From assembly GCF_000372725.1 (NCBI RefSeq), contig NW_005202368.1, positions 377,691-401,929 of the forward strand: a DNA stretch of 24,239 nucleotides. Reading direction: 5' to 3'. The DNA comes from Emiliania huxleyi CCMP1516 (taxonomy: Eukaryota; Haptophyta; Isochrysidales; Noelaerhabdaceae). The first letter of the stretch is position 1. Every line of letters starts with the position of its first letter. Shown in pieces: positions 1 through 8,365 of the stretch. The translations under genes and the position numbers were made by a program. The notes beneath the pieces are model-generated. The model did not search any database and was not told the origin of the DNA. It saw nothing but the letters and a program-made list of their open reading frames with translations.

Positions 1-194
1 GAAAAGGAGAATCGAGAGAAGGTACAACAGGTGGGTATATGTCAAAAGGGAGAGGATAAGGAAAGGCTAGAAAGTGAGGGAGAGAACAAGGGACGGAAAG
101 AAGAGTGGAAACGAGGGAGACCGAAGCAGAGAGGAGACGCGGAACGGAGAAAGTAAAAAGAATATGACGTAAGAAAAGGGGAAGAAAAAATCTC
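1..194. other. Purine-rich non-coding sequence, no gene seen
   Basis: The first 194 bases are rich in A and G on the + strand and carry no recognisable coding sequence. They are unrelated to the intron sequence that precedes the homologous part of the complete gene near 5650, so they mark the left breakpoint of the duplicated segment that starts at about 195. Confidence 0.5.
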
Positions 195-1145
195 CCTCCC
201 CATCCCTCCTCTTCGCCTCCCGCCCCGCTTCCTCGGTCCCTCCCCCCCTGAACTTCCCTGAACCTTCCCTGAACCTTCCCGGACCCTTCCTGCAGGGCGG
301 GCACACGAACCTGCACTGCGACGTCTCGGACGCGGTCAACGTGATGGTGGACGTGTACGAGGGCGACGACGGCGACGACTCCGAGGATGAGACCGACGAG
401 GCGAGAGCGGCGCCGAGAGCTGGGGAAGAGAGCCTCATGAGTCCTTGGCTGCTGACGGGGCTGGTGAAAGAGGAGTAGGCGAGCTTGGCCGACGCCGAGT
501 TGGGCAGCCTCTCCTGCCAGCACGGCGCCGTCGGGGGCATCTTCCGCTGGCGGGGCTGTGAACAGCGTCTCTTCACGCCTCTAGCTGTGAACAGGCGCCA
601 TCTGGGACATCTACCGCTGGCAGGACACCGAGGCGATCCTGCAGCTGCTGCACGCGGTGGCGCGCGAGCGCGACGTCGAGATCACGAGCAACCCGATCCA
701 CGACCAGCTCTTCTACCTCGACGACACGCTGCGCAAGCGGCTGCGAGACCAGTACAAGGTGCGCGGCTGGCGCTTCGTGCAGCGACGCGGAGACGCCGTC
801 TTCATCCCGGCGGGCTGCCCGCACCAAGTGCGCAACCTCTCGTCGTGCGTCAAGGTGGCGCTCGACTTTGTGTCGCCCGAGAATGCGCACCGGTGCGTCC
901 ACCTGACGGACGAGTTTGCAAAGCTGCCGCGCGGCCACCACCTCTCCGAGGACAAGCTGCAGGTCAAGACGATGCTGCTGCACACGATGAAGCACCTCAC
1001 CGAGGCGCTCATGCCGCGCAGGCAGCCGGCGGAGGCGGAGGGGGCGGAGGGGGGCGAGGCGGGGGAGGGGGGGGAAGGAGCACCGCCCGCGCCGCCGCCG
1101 GGCGCTAGCAACGGCACGTAGCCCGCATGCAGCCAACTGACGTGT
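195..1145 (+). repeat. Copy A of a 951-bp segmental duplication (copy B at 5653-6603)
   Basis: Bases 195-1145 match 5653-6603 at a constant offset of 5458, with no indel. Reading both copies I find four substitutions: 288 T versus 5746 G, 596 C versus 6054 T, 1073 G versus 6531 A, and 1087 C versus 6545 T. The copied segment starts inside an intron and ends 24 bases after the stop codon, so it carries the last exons of the JmjC gene. The intron part is as well conserved as the coding part, which means a very recent copy, ongoing conversion, or an assembly/haplotype artefact. Confidence 0.93.
296..1121 (+). pseudogene. 5'-truncated copy of the JmjC (KDM3-like) demethylase 3' exons
   Basis: The segment holds the acceptor (TGCAG before 296), the exon with the Fe(II)-binding H-x-D motif (TNLHCDVSDAVN; His at 314-316, Asp at 320-322), a short region of unclear splicing (about 440-594), and the last exon (595-1121) with the second iron-ligand histidine in AGCPHQV. 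Relative to the complete gene the last exon has one amino-acid change (Pro to Leu near the C terminus); the C/T difference at 596 is silent under any splice I considered. The exons encoding the N-terminal half of the JmjC fold are absent and unrelated DNA lies upstream, so it probably makes no functional demethylase. It could supply a short chimeric transcript if an upstream promoter is captured. Confidence 0.75.
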
Positions 1146-1247
1146 GAATACTACGTAGTCGTCGAGTTATATTCGTAGATGCATCGAGGTGTCGAGGCCA
1201 GGGCTCAGGTCACTTGTCTTCCTTGCACCTTGGGGCAAGGTGGGAGA

Positions 1248-1379
1248 CGAGATTGCCCGAGATCAGGCGAGGCCAGGCGAGATAAGTCTGCAATCCGTCG
1301 ATAGAGACTTACTTTGTCTTTGAAAGGTCGGCGTCGGGCGGGGTCAGGGAAGCCGAGATTGCGCGAGATCACAGGCGAG
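1248..1379 (+). repeat. Dispersed CGAGATYGCSCGAGATC repeat, two copies
   Basis: CGAGATTGCCCGAGATCA (from 1248) and CGAGATTGCGCGAGATCA (from 1354) are near-identical, each followed by a GGCGAG-like tail. The reverse complement of the same core is tandemly repeated at 12788-12848 and 12912-12934 (GCGATCTCGGGC units). Role unknown. Confidence 0.6.
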
Positions 1380-1574
1380 AATTAGGTCAGCCGAGGACCT
1401 CCGCCCGAGATAGTCCGAGATCGACCGACGGAGGTCGAGAGATAAAGGGATGTCCAGTGTCTAGTCGTGGAGTGACTGCAGCCAAGAGGTGCCGAGATCG
1501 GGTAAGGCTAGGAAGGTGGACACCCTCCCGTCCTCGGAATAATCCTCGTCCGACACGGAATCCGTGGCACATGT

Positions 1575-1600
1575 GACATGTGCATGTGCATGCACATGTC
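1575..1600. repeat. 26-bp inverted repeat (12-bp arms, 2-base centre)
   Basis: GACATGTGCATG, then TG, then CATGCACATGTC: the arms are perfect reverse complements. The core is built from alternating purine-pyrimidine CATGTG units, so it could form a cruciform or left-handed DNA, or be a dimeric protein-binding site. No gene start is recognisable nearby. Confidence 0.85.
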
Positions 1601-2431
1601 AACCCGGTGTCTGCCTCCTGCTTCGCGGCGCGGTTGGACTCTGTGTGTAGGAGGGAGATGGTCATCAAGCGCTCGTCTGCTGCGCGGCGGTCGACCGCGA
1701 ATCCTTCGCGACTATCTCCTTCAAAACATGCATGGCGGGGCGATGCATTCATTCAGAACGAATACCAACCACGCGCACGCATCCACTGTCTAGTTTCTGC
1801 TCTAAGCCAACGAACGATCTTATATTTGCTACTAATCTAATTAGAGACGATCGAGGGGTCCCGTACCATGCGGAACCGACCCTATCCAGTGCTCAAGTGC
1901 TCAAGATCCTTCGGTCCAAATTACAAAAAAACGCCCCTCAAACATCCTCTTTGCTGTTAGTCAATAGGAGATTGCCTCGCGGGACGTACGAACTGACAGG
2001 ATCTAGTTATCGCGGGTCGGCGACACACAAAATTTGTGGCCTGCTGCCGCACGCCGTCCGAGTCAGAGAGAGCGGCCGCTACCCGAATCGGCGCCGCGCC
2101 AAGCTCGAGCCCGGCCGGCGTGCGAATGGAGGCGGTCCATGCCCCGCGGCTGGGCAAAGCCGCCGCGCTCGCCGTCCGAGTCAGCGCCACGGCGGCGTGC
2201 GGCAGCTCCCACTGTCGCAGGTCGGCGCCGAGCCGCGCGGGCACGGAAGCGGAGAGAGTGCTCCCGCTCCGGAGACCCGACCAGCTCTGCGCCTCCGACG
2301 GGTGTTGCCGAGGGCGTAGCTCCTGCTCACCACGCCACGCCTTGCTTCTTTCTTTGGGGGGGTGGGTGGGGGTGGGGGGGTCGGGGGGGGGCACGTCACA
2401 TGAACCTTTTTCCATGCAATGAACAAACACT

Positions 2432-2457
2432 TTAGAGTTGTTTGGTATTGTAAAAAT
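2432..2457 (+). repeat. Dispersed TTAGAGTTGTTTGGTATTG element, copy 1
   Basis: TTAGAGTTGTTTGGTATTG followed by TAAAAAT. The same core is found at 14864-14907 and 19461-19540. This copy keeps the 19-base core and the A-run but lacks the upstream GTGTGAGTG; a CTCTCTCTC tract follows about 20 bases later. Confidence 0.7.
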
Positions 2458-2974
2458 GTGTGTGAATAAAATCTCTCTCTCTCTCTGCAACTCTCTCTCC
2501 CCCCCGCAATGATTCATGTTCTTAAATTCTTTTTCTTGCACCTCTTCTCTCCTCTTCCCTCTTCGGGCGCCCCAAAATTCTCTCTCTCTCTCCCAAAATA
2601 AAAAAGAATTTTCCAATCAAACTCTATCTATAAAAAAGAATCCCCGCGCGTTGACAAGCAAGGGTCGGGTGGGGTGGGGGTGTCGTCGTCTGTCGAGGGA
2701 GGGCTTCAACCTTGGTTTGGCTGGCCACGGGCACGCCGTAAAAAAAGAAAAAAAGAAAAAACAACCCAAGGGAGGGATGGGAATGACGCCGTGGTGCGAA
2801 TGGTGAACGGTTGTTTTTCTTCCGTGTGCCGGTGATAGTACTAGCACGCGCCAGTTCGCACCTGTGTCGAGCCTGTGTGCTGTGAGAAGAGTTGTTTTCT
2901 CGGGTTACACCAATCCTCGCTACCCAACGCGGCCAAAGGATATCCACCTCGAGAACCTCGAGAACCTCGAGTTG

Positions 2975-3786
2975 TTTTGTTTAAATTCTTCCCAGACCGG
3001 CGGACTCTCTCAGCAGCTCGCGAAAGCGCTAATGCTGCCTGGTGGCCGCCGCTGAAGCGGGTGCGTGTCTACCTCGACCCACGTGCCCCGGCCGCGGCCG
3101 GTGCCTCGGCGCACAGCGCCGCGGGCCGCTCGGGCCGCGCCGAGGACAGCGCCGACGCCCGCCGCTGCCGCTCGCCTGCGCAGCGCCGCCGCTGCCCTGC
3201 GGCACTGCCGCCCATCGCCCGGCCCTCACCGTGCCACCGCACACTCGGATCGCGTCCGACGCCGCCCGCGCCTCTTCCCATAAGGGGGGGGGCGGCCGGC
3301 GACCGTTTCGCCGGCGGCTGCGGGGTGAGCGGTGTCGGGCGCTGCGGAGAGCGCGTTGCTGGGAGGTGCGGCCGGAGGCGGGTCGGCCGGGGTGTGCGCG
3401 TCGTGGATGCGACACCACCGGTGCGCGAGCCGATCGCCGACACCACCGGTGCGCGCCGCCGCCCCGCCGCCGCCGCCGCCTCCTCCTTCCCTCCGCCACC
3501 CTCGCCACCACCACCGCCACCGACACATTGCCACCGCTCCCCCCCCCCCCCCCCGACCCCAGGCCCCCCCCCCCTTTCACTCATACCTTCATTCCAGTCA
3601 CTCGTTTCATTCCAGTCACTCTTTTCACTCCATTCACTCTTTTCACTCCATTCACTCGGTTCACTCGTTTCACTCTTTTCACTCTTTTCACTCCGTTCAC
3701 TCCGTTCACTCTTTACTTTTCACTCCATTCACTCGTTTCACTCTTTTCACTCCGTTCACTCCGTTCACTCCGTTCTTCGATCATAG
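2975..3786 (+). other. Probable promoter and unresolved 5' exons/intron of the JmjC gene
   Basis: A GTTTAAATTCTTCCC motif near 2980 lies about 50 bases before an ATG at 3032 whose frame stops after seven codons. The following 500 bases are extremely GC-rich and open in several frames (arginine-, alanine- and proline-rich in each), so I cannot choose a coding frame. From about 3575 a pyrimidine-rich minisatellite runs to an ATAG acceptor at 3786, which fits an intron. Any first exon must lie before it. Confidence 0.4.
3575..3778 (+). repeat. TTCACTCNNT minisatellite (period about 9-10 bp) in a probable intron
   Basis: About twenty imperfect units of TTCACTC with a variable spacer (CG, CA, TT) fill 200 bases and end just before TCATAG at 3786, a plausible splice acceptor. 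On the + strand it acts as an extended polypyrimidine tract. Confidence 0.85.
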
Positions 3787-6579
3787 GTCGTCGGCCTCAC
3801 CCCCGCGCCCCACCGCCCACTAGCGAGGCCGCAGCACGCCCCGCAGCGCGCGGCAGCGCGGCCGCCGCCGCCGCCCCGCCGGCCGCGCCCGACCAAGCCC
3901 AAGCCGCCGCGCATCTCGTGGCGCGACCTGGGGGGGGAGGAGGCGGAGGAGGCGCCCGCGGCGGCGCACGAGCACGTGTACGCGCGCGCCGTCAAGTCTC
4001 GGCCACGCGACGTTGGCGAGGCGAGCGAGAGTCCCCGAGAGAGCACCCGAGAGAGTACCCGAGAGAGTACCCGAGAGAGTACCCGAGAGAGTCCCCGAGA
4101 GAGGTTCCCGAGAGAGCACCCGAGAGAGTACCCGAGAGATTACCCGAGAGCACCTCTTCGCCCTCCAGTAATCTCGACCGCACGTAGCACCACGTGAGCA
4201 GTCGTTCTGATGCGAGAGCACCAGCCGCCTCTGAGAGGCATCAGTAGCTCTCGCGTACTCTTTGGTGATCTCGCTTCATCTCAGGTGGTGGAGATATGGG
4301 GAGATATGGGGAGATATGATCTCGCTTCATCTCAGGAGGTGGAGATATGGGGAGATATGGGGAGATACGATCTCGCTTCATCTCAGGTGGTGGAGAGATG
4401 GGGAGATATGGGGAGATACGATCTCGCTTCATCTCAGGTGGTGGAGAGATGGGGAGATATGGGGAGATACGATCTCGCTTCATCTCAGGTGGTGGAGATA
4501 TGGGGAGATATGGGGAGATATGGGGAGATACGATCTCGCTTCATCTCAGGTGGTGGAGATATGGGGAGATATGGGGAGATACGATCTCGCTTCATCTCAG
4601 GTGGTGGAGATATGGGGAGATATGGGGAGATACGATCTCGCTTCATCTCAGGTGGTGGAGAGGGTCGAGTACCTCCTCGCGCTCCACCCGCCCGAGGACC
4701 ACGCCGACCAGCTCGCGTCCGCACACGCACACGCCCCGCCGCTCGCCGCGCTGCACGCCGCGCCCGAGGGGGCCGGAGGCACGCGCGCCGCCGCCGCCGC
4801 CGCCGCCGCGCCGGCGTTCGGGGGCGAGGCGCTGCGCATGTCGTACACGCTGCGGTCTGCAGGGGGGCGGGGCGGCGGCACGGCCGCCGAGCTGGCCGAG
4901 TTCCAGGCGCGGGGAGATTTGGGGGGGATCTGGGGAGATCTGGGGAGATAGTGCCCACCCTCCAGGTGATACGGGGAGATATGGGGAGGTGAAAGGGAGT
5001 GCCCACTCCCCCTCTCCCTCTCTCTCTCTCTCTGCTAGTGAGGTGTCCGTGTTTGACGTCTCCACCTCTCTCCAGGCGCGCTGGCGGCGGGGCGAGCCGG
5101 TGGTGGTTGGGTCGCTCGACCGCGAGTTTGAGCTGCCGTGGGGCCCGCACGGCTTCCTGGAGCGGTTCGGCGCGGAGCAGGTCAACATGATTGACTGCCG
5201 CGACGGCAAGTCGGTGCACTGGCTGACGCTGGCGCACTTCTTCGCCGGCTACACCAAGCCGTGGACGCGCGCAAAGTGCCCCGACACCTTTCGCCGCATG
5301 ATGCTCAAGCTCAAGGACTGGCCCCCAAACACCGACTTCCGCGACAAGATGCCAGAGTACTTTGACGACCTGATGGAGGCGCTCCCCTTCCCGCAGTACA
5401 CGCACCGCGACGGGGTGCTCAACCTCGCGCGCCACTTCCCGCCCGACTGCGTGCCGCCCGACCTCGGCCCGAAGATGTACAACGGCTTTGGGCAGAAGCA
5501 CGCGTGGCGGGGGATGGACCCGGCCGTCGCCAAGGTCGGCACAACCCACTCTCTCCGCCACGCTCCCTCGCTCCCTCCGCTCCCCTCCCCTCCCCCCCCG
5601 CCCCTTCCCGTCCCTTCCCCGCCCTCCCCTTCCCTCCCCTCCCCCTCCCTCTCCTCCCCATCCCTCCTCTTCGCCTCCCGCCCCGCTTCCTCGGTCCCTC
5701 CCCCCCTGAACTTCCCTGAACCTTCCCTGAACCTTCCCGGACCCTGCCTGCAGGGCGGGCACACGAACCTGCACTGCGACGTCTCGGACGCGGTCAACGT
5801 GATGGTGGACGTGTACGAGGGCGACGACGGCGACGACTCCGAGGATGAGACCGACGAGGCGAGAGCGGCGCCGAGAGCTGGGGAAGAGAGCCTCATGAGT
5901 CCTTGGCTGCTGACGGGGCTGGTGAAAGAGGAGTAGGCGAGCTTGGCCGACGCCGAGTTGGGCAGCCTCTCCTGCCAGCACGGCGCCGTCGGGGGCATCT
6001 TCCGCTGGCGGGGCTGTGAACAGCGTCTCTTCACGCCTCTAGCTGTGAACAGGTGCCATCTGGGACATCTACCGCTGGCAGGACACCGAGGCGATCCTGC
6101 AGCTGCTGCACGCGGTGGCGCGCGAGCGCGACGTCGAGATCACGAGCAACCCGATCCACGACCAGCTCTTCTACCTCGACGACACGCTGCGCAAGCGGCT
6201 GCGAGACCAGTACAAGGTGCGCGGCTGGCGCTTCGTGCAGCGACGCGGAGACGCCGTCTTCATCCCGGCGGGCTGCCCGCACCAAGTGCGCAACCTCTCG
6301 TCGTGCGTCAAGGTGGCGCTCGACTTTGTGTCGCCCGAGAATGCGCACCGGTGCGTCCACCTGACGGACGAGTTTGCAAAGCTGCCGCGCGGCCACCACC
6401 TCTCCGAGGACAAGCTGCAGGTCAAGACGATGCTGCTGCACACGATGAAGCACCTCACCGAGGCGCTCATGCCGCGCAGGCAGCCGGCGGAGGCGGAGGG
6501 GGCGGAGGGGGGCGAGGCGGGGGAGGGGGGAGAAGGAGCACCGCTCGCGCCGCCGCCGGGCGCTAGCAACGGCACGTAG
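3787..6579 (+). CDS. JmjC-domain lysine demethylase of the KDM3 (JMJD1) class, multi-exon
   Basis: KDM3-class enzymes are Fe(II)/2-oxoglutarate dioxygenases that remove methyl groups from histone H3 lysine 9 in the nucleus. Supported exons are 4652-4906, 5076-5534, 5754 to about 5900-5921, and 6053-6579; an upstream exon from 3787 (KPKPPRISWRDL frame) is likely. Exon 5076-5534 reads like the KDM3 fold from RGEPVVV through MLKLKDWPP, FDDLM and DLGPKMYN. The exon at 5754 gives HTNLHCDVSDAVNVMV with the H-x-D iron ligands; the last exon gives IHDQLFYLD, FIPAGCPHQVRNL (third ligand) and KVALDFVSPE. Introns: 4907-5075 (GC donor) and 5535-5753 (GT donor), both phase 0; the last intron is phase 1 with an unclear donor. 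The first exon, start codon and any zinc finger were not found. The C-terminal tail is Gly/Glu/Pro-rich. Confidence 0.85.
4026..4152 (+). repeat. 12-bp tandem repeat CCGAGAGAGTAC
   Basis: About ten imperfect 12-base units (CCGAGAGAGTAC, with CACC, TCCC and TTCC variants). Because 12 is divisible by three the array stays open in frame and would encode Arg-Glu-Ser/Tyr-Thr/Pro repeats, but it directly follows a likely exon end near 4020 and may be intronic. Confidence 0.85.
4270..4657 (+). repeat. 51-bp tandem repeat, eight copies, each containing a splice-acceptor-like site
   Basis: Units begin CTCGCTTCATCTCAG at 4270, 4321, 4372, 4423, 4474, 4535, 4586 and 4637. The spacing is 51 bases except once, where an extra GGGGAGATAT makes 61. 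Each unit contains CTTCATCTCAG followed by GTGGTGGAGA; the last copy is the apparent real acceptor, with the exon starting at 4652 as GTG GTG GAG AGG GTC. The unit length is a multiple of three and the array is open in all three forward frames. It therefore straddles an intron-exon boundary and supplies eight near-identical candidate acceptors. Confidence 0.92.
4907..5075 (+). other. GC-AG intron flanked by a 10-bp direct repeat
   Basis: The exon ends GAG TTC CAG at 4906 and the reading resumes in a different frame at 5076 with GCG CGC TGG CGG. No GT donor is near, so the intron must begin with GC. The sequence TCCAGGCGCG occurs at both boundaries (4902-4911 and 5071-5080). The interior contains GGGGAGATYT repeats and a CT tract before the acceptor. 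Confidence 0.75.
5535..5753 (+). other. GT-AG intron with a long CT-rich tract
   Basis: GCC AAG|GTCGGC at 5534/5535 to CTGCAG|GGC GGG CAC at 5753/5754, phase 0. The interior is almost entirely C and T (about 5550-5705). The last 98 bases are shared with the truncated copy at 195-295. Confidence 0.8.
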
Positions 6580-6603
6580 CCCGCATGCAGCCAACTGACG
6601 TGT
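5653..6603 (+). repeat. Copy B of the 951-bp segmental duplication
   Basis: This is the copy inside the complete JmjC gene, matching 195-1145 with four substitutions and no indel. Beyond 6603 the two copies diverge at once: AGGGCGGGC here, GAATACTACG in copy A. Confidence 0.93.
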
Positions 6604-6622
6604 AGGGCGGGCTCTCCTCCCG

Positions 6623-6652
6623 CCCCGACCGCTCTTCAGCAACCGGTCGGGG
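6623..6652 (+). terminator. Perfect 9-bp stem-loop downstream of the JmjC stop codon
   Basis: CCCCGACCG (6623-6631), a 12-base loop, then CGGTCGGGG (6644-6652), 44 bases after the stop. It is followed by a T-run (TTTTTTGG) and lies between the 3' ends of two convergent genes. It may act in 3'-end formation or transcript stability; eukaryotic genes do not normally use such hairpins for termination, so the role is unproven. Confidence 0.4.
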
Positions 6653-6994
6653 TTCACATCTTTTTTGGTATATACACGAGGTTTATTGCACAATGGCTAG
6701 TTCCATTTCACTCTGACACGCTAATCTTGAAAAAATGATAAACGTCCAACGGAGCTCCGTGTTGCTCCCAGCGCCCTCCCACGCGCGGTTCCTGCGGCCA
6801 CATGGCCGATGGTACTAGCATGGGAGGTCATCTGGCTACCGCGAGAGCGACCCAACTCGTCGACATCGTACGATGATGGTGCCTCAAAGTCAGCCTTCGG
6901 AGGCCGCGCTGTGTCCGCGCGCTGTGTCTCTGTGCGGTGTGCTGTGGGGCAACTTGCTGCGAGGAGCCCGGAGCGCGCGGAGGAGTGTCGCGTG

Positions 6995-8365
6995 TCACAT
7001 CCGGGTCTTTCGCGCGTGCGGGTGCGTCGGCGCGCTCGGCGGCGTGTTGACGCCCGCAACACGGAGGATCTCGTCGAAGAGCGCCTCTGCCTGCTCCTCG
7101 AAATCGGCATCCTCCGCGAAGTTGGCCTTGAAGAGTGTACCGCCGAGCTCCATGCCAACCTGCCCCTTCCAATTGCCTGGCATGAGGCAGTCGGGCTCCA
7201 TGGGCACGGGCACCATCTTGGTGGCGGACTTCCGCTGAGTAGCGTACTTAAACTCCTTCTTGCAGTTGTCGTTCGGATTCTTTGACGCCACCTTGTCGAG
7301 ATATGCCTTGGACACGAAGACCACGATGGCAGCCGAGTCGTCGATGCCCTCGCACATCTTGTCGGCGATCTCGCCCTCCATCCGGTCGCCGTCAAACCAC
7401 GTCACCATGCCGCGCGCCTTGAGGTGGTCGTTGATCCGCGAGACGCGCGCATGCGTGTCGCGGCCCTTGCCATCCTTGACCCACGAGTGGGTCAGGAAGG
7501 CGTGGTAAAGACAGCCGTCGGGCAGCGGTAGCTGCGGCACTGTGACGCGGGGCGGTGGCGAGGACAATGGCGCCATCTTGTTGCCATGCACCGATGCCGC
7601 GGACTTGGCGGGCGCACCGTACTTGCCCAGCTTGAGCTGACACTGCTGGCAGATCCAGAAGTCGCACTGCGCACATGCATCAACAAATGCGCCACCGCGA
7701 ACCCCCGCATGGCAGACGTCGCAGATGCCATCTCCCCGGACGCGACCCGTCATCATGCCATGGCCGTTCGGGCACACTCCGCACGCATTGTCGTTGTGCT
7801 TAGTCTGACCCTCCGAAAGAAAGCTCACTCCGAGGACAGGCGGCTCATTCCAGCACGCCAGAAGCTTGTGCAAGAGGTCCTTCTTTCCCATGCCCAACGG
7901 CATTGGTGAGCCGAACGCAAGGTTGTGAAGGCGAGCAGCCTCGCGTGCGCCCAGTCGGTAGCTGATCATCACGTCACCGCCATACTCTTCCAGCCCCAGA
8001 AAGTCGACCCAGATGCGCCGGACGAAGCGCTCGGGGTCGGACTCGATCAGGCACCCTATGAGCTCCATCTTGGTCATCGTCGGCATGCCCTTCTTGTACA
8101 CCGCGTAGAGCTCCTCGATCTCGTCCATCGTGTAAAGGATGTCGGCGACAGTAGCGAGAATCGTGTCCATTGCTCCGGTCGAGGGAGTGCACAGCGCACT
8201 TTGCTGTCTGTACAGGCTCCTCGCCTGATCGTCAACTTGATCGTCATCGCTTAGCCACGCAAGCAACGCGGCCTCATCGCCTCGGCTCAGGGCAGAATGA
8301 AGCCAGTCAGGAGCGTCGTCTTCTTGCCCGCCTGCTCCGCGCTGTGAGGAGACCTTTCCGCCCAT
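6995..8365 (-). CDS. TIR-domain protein with cysteine-rich zinc module and N-myristoylation signal
   Basis: A single-exon gene for 456 residues starting MGGKVSSQ, a good match to the N-myristoylation consensus (Gly2, Ser6), which suggests membrane attachment. Residues about 20-185 are of unknown fold. Residues 195-242 hold Cys195, Cys198, His202, Cys215, Cys218, Cys231, Cys234, Cys239 and Cys242, a zinc-binding pattern resembling C1/DC1 or ZZ-like modules. Residues 286-436 form a TIR-like domain: YHAFLTHSW (first strand), a helix, VTWFDGDRMEGEIADKM, then IVVFVSKAY. Glu330 sits where TIR NADases keep their catalytic glutamate; activity is inference. The C terminus ends basic (HPHARKTRM). TIR domains signal in immunity and cell death or cleave NAD+. 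Residues 131-137 (DVMISYR) also look like a TIR first strand, but no TIR fold follows. The gene is convergent with the JmjC gene. Confidence 0.82.
   Translation of the reverse strand: MGGKVSSQRGAGGQEDDAPDWLHSALSRGDEAALLAWLSDDDQVDDQARSLYRQQSALCTPSTGAMDTILATVADILYTMDEIEELYAVYKKGMPTMTKMELIGCLIESDPERFVRRIWVDFLGLEEYGGDVMISYRLGAREAARLHNLAFGSPMPLGMGKKDLLHKLLACWNEPPVLGVSFLSEGQTKHNDNACGVCPNGHGMMTGRVRGDGICDVCHAGVRGGAFVDACAQCDFWICQQCQLKLGKYGAPAKSAASVHGNKMAPLSSPPPRVTVPQLPLPDGCLYHAFLTHSWVKDGKGRDTHARVSRINDHLKARGMVTWFDGDRMEGEIADKMCEGIDDSAAIVVFVSKAYLDKVASKNPNDNCKKEFKYATQRKSATKMVPVPMEPDCLMPGNWKGQVGMELGGTLFKANFAEDADFEEQAEALFDEILRVAGVNTPPSAPTHPHARKTRM

Larger units (their letters stand above)
1146..3000. other. 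Intergenic region with small repeats, no convincing gene
   Basis: About 1.85 kb separates the truncated JmjC copy from the full gene. Open frames here are short and compositionally unlike protein. Contents: two copies of a CGAGATTGCSCGAGATCA motif (about 1248 and 1354), a near-perfect palindrome at 1575-1600, a 14-bp direct repeat GCCGTCCGAGTCAG (2053 and 2171), a G-run tract (about 2355-2392), a dispersed TTGTTTGGTATTG element (2432-2457), CT/TC microsatellites (about 2470-2600), and A-rich AAAAAAGAATTT-type tracts (2600-2640 and 2740-2762). The last few hundred bases may contain the promoter of the JmjC gene. Confidence 0.55.

Noticed and set aside
485..1108. Open frame overlapping the last JmjC exon in the truncated copy (also 5943-6566)
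   Set aside because: Shadow frame of the JmjC exon; Arg/Ala-rich, with no family match.
1957..2616. Open frames around 1957-2435 on both strands as a gene
   Set aside because: Frames on both strands are equally open, compositionally biased and contain microsatellites; no start context or domain.
3042..4187. A 380-residue protein upstream of the JmjC exons
   Set aside because: Composed of Arg/Pro/Ala runs, the TTCACTC minisatellite and 12-bp repeats; there is no ATG at its start and it spans likely introns.
4347..5534. Reading the 51-bp array, the following exon and intron as one continuous coding frame
   Set aside because: The frame is open, but residues across 4652-4906 and 4907-5075 in that frame are low-complexity Arg/Pro, while another frame gives sensible sequence in 4652-4906, so introns are preferred.
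4485..5981. Long minus-strand open frame through the 51-bp array and JmjC exons
   Set aside because: Opposite strand of clear JmjC coding sequence; low-complexity translation.
7974..8254. Plus-strand open frames inside the TIR gene
   Set aside because: Antisense shadows of a well-supported coding sequence.
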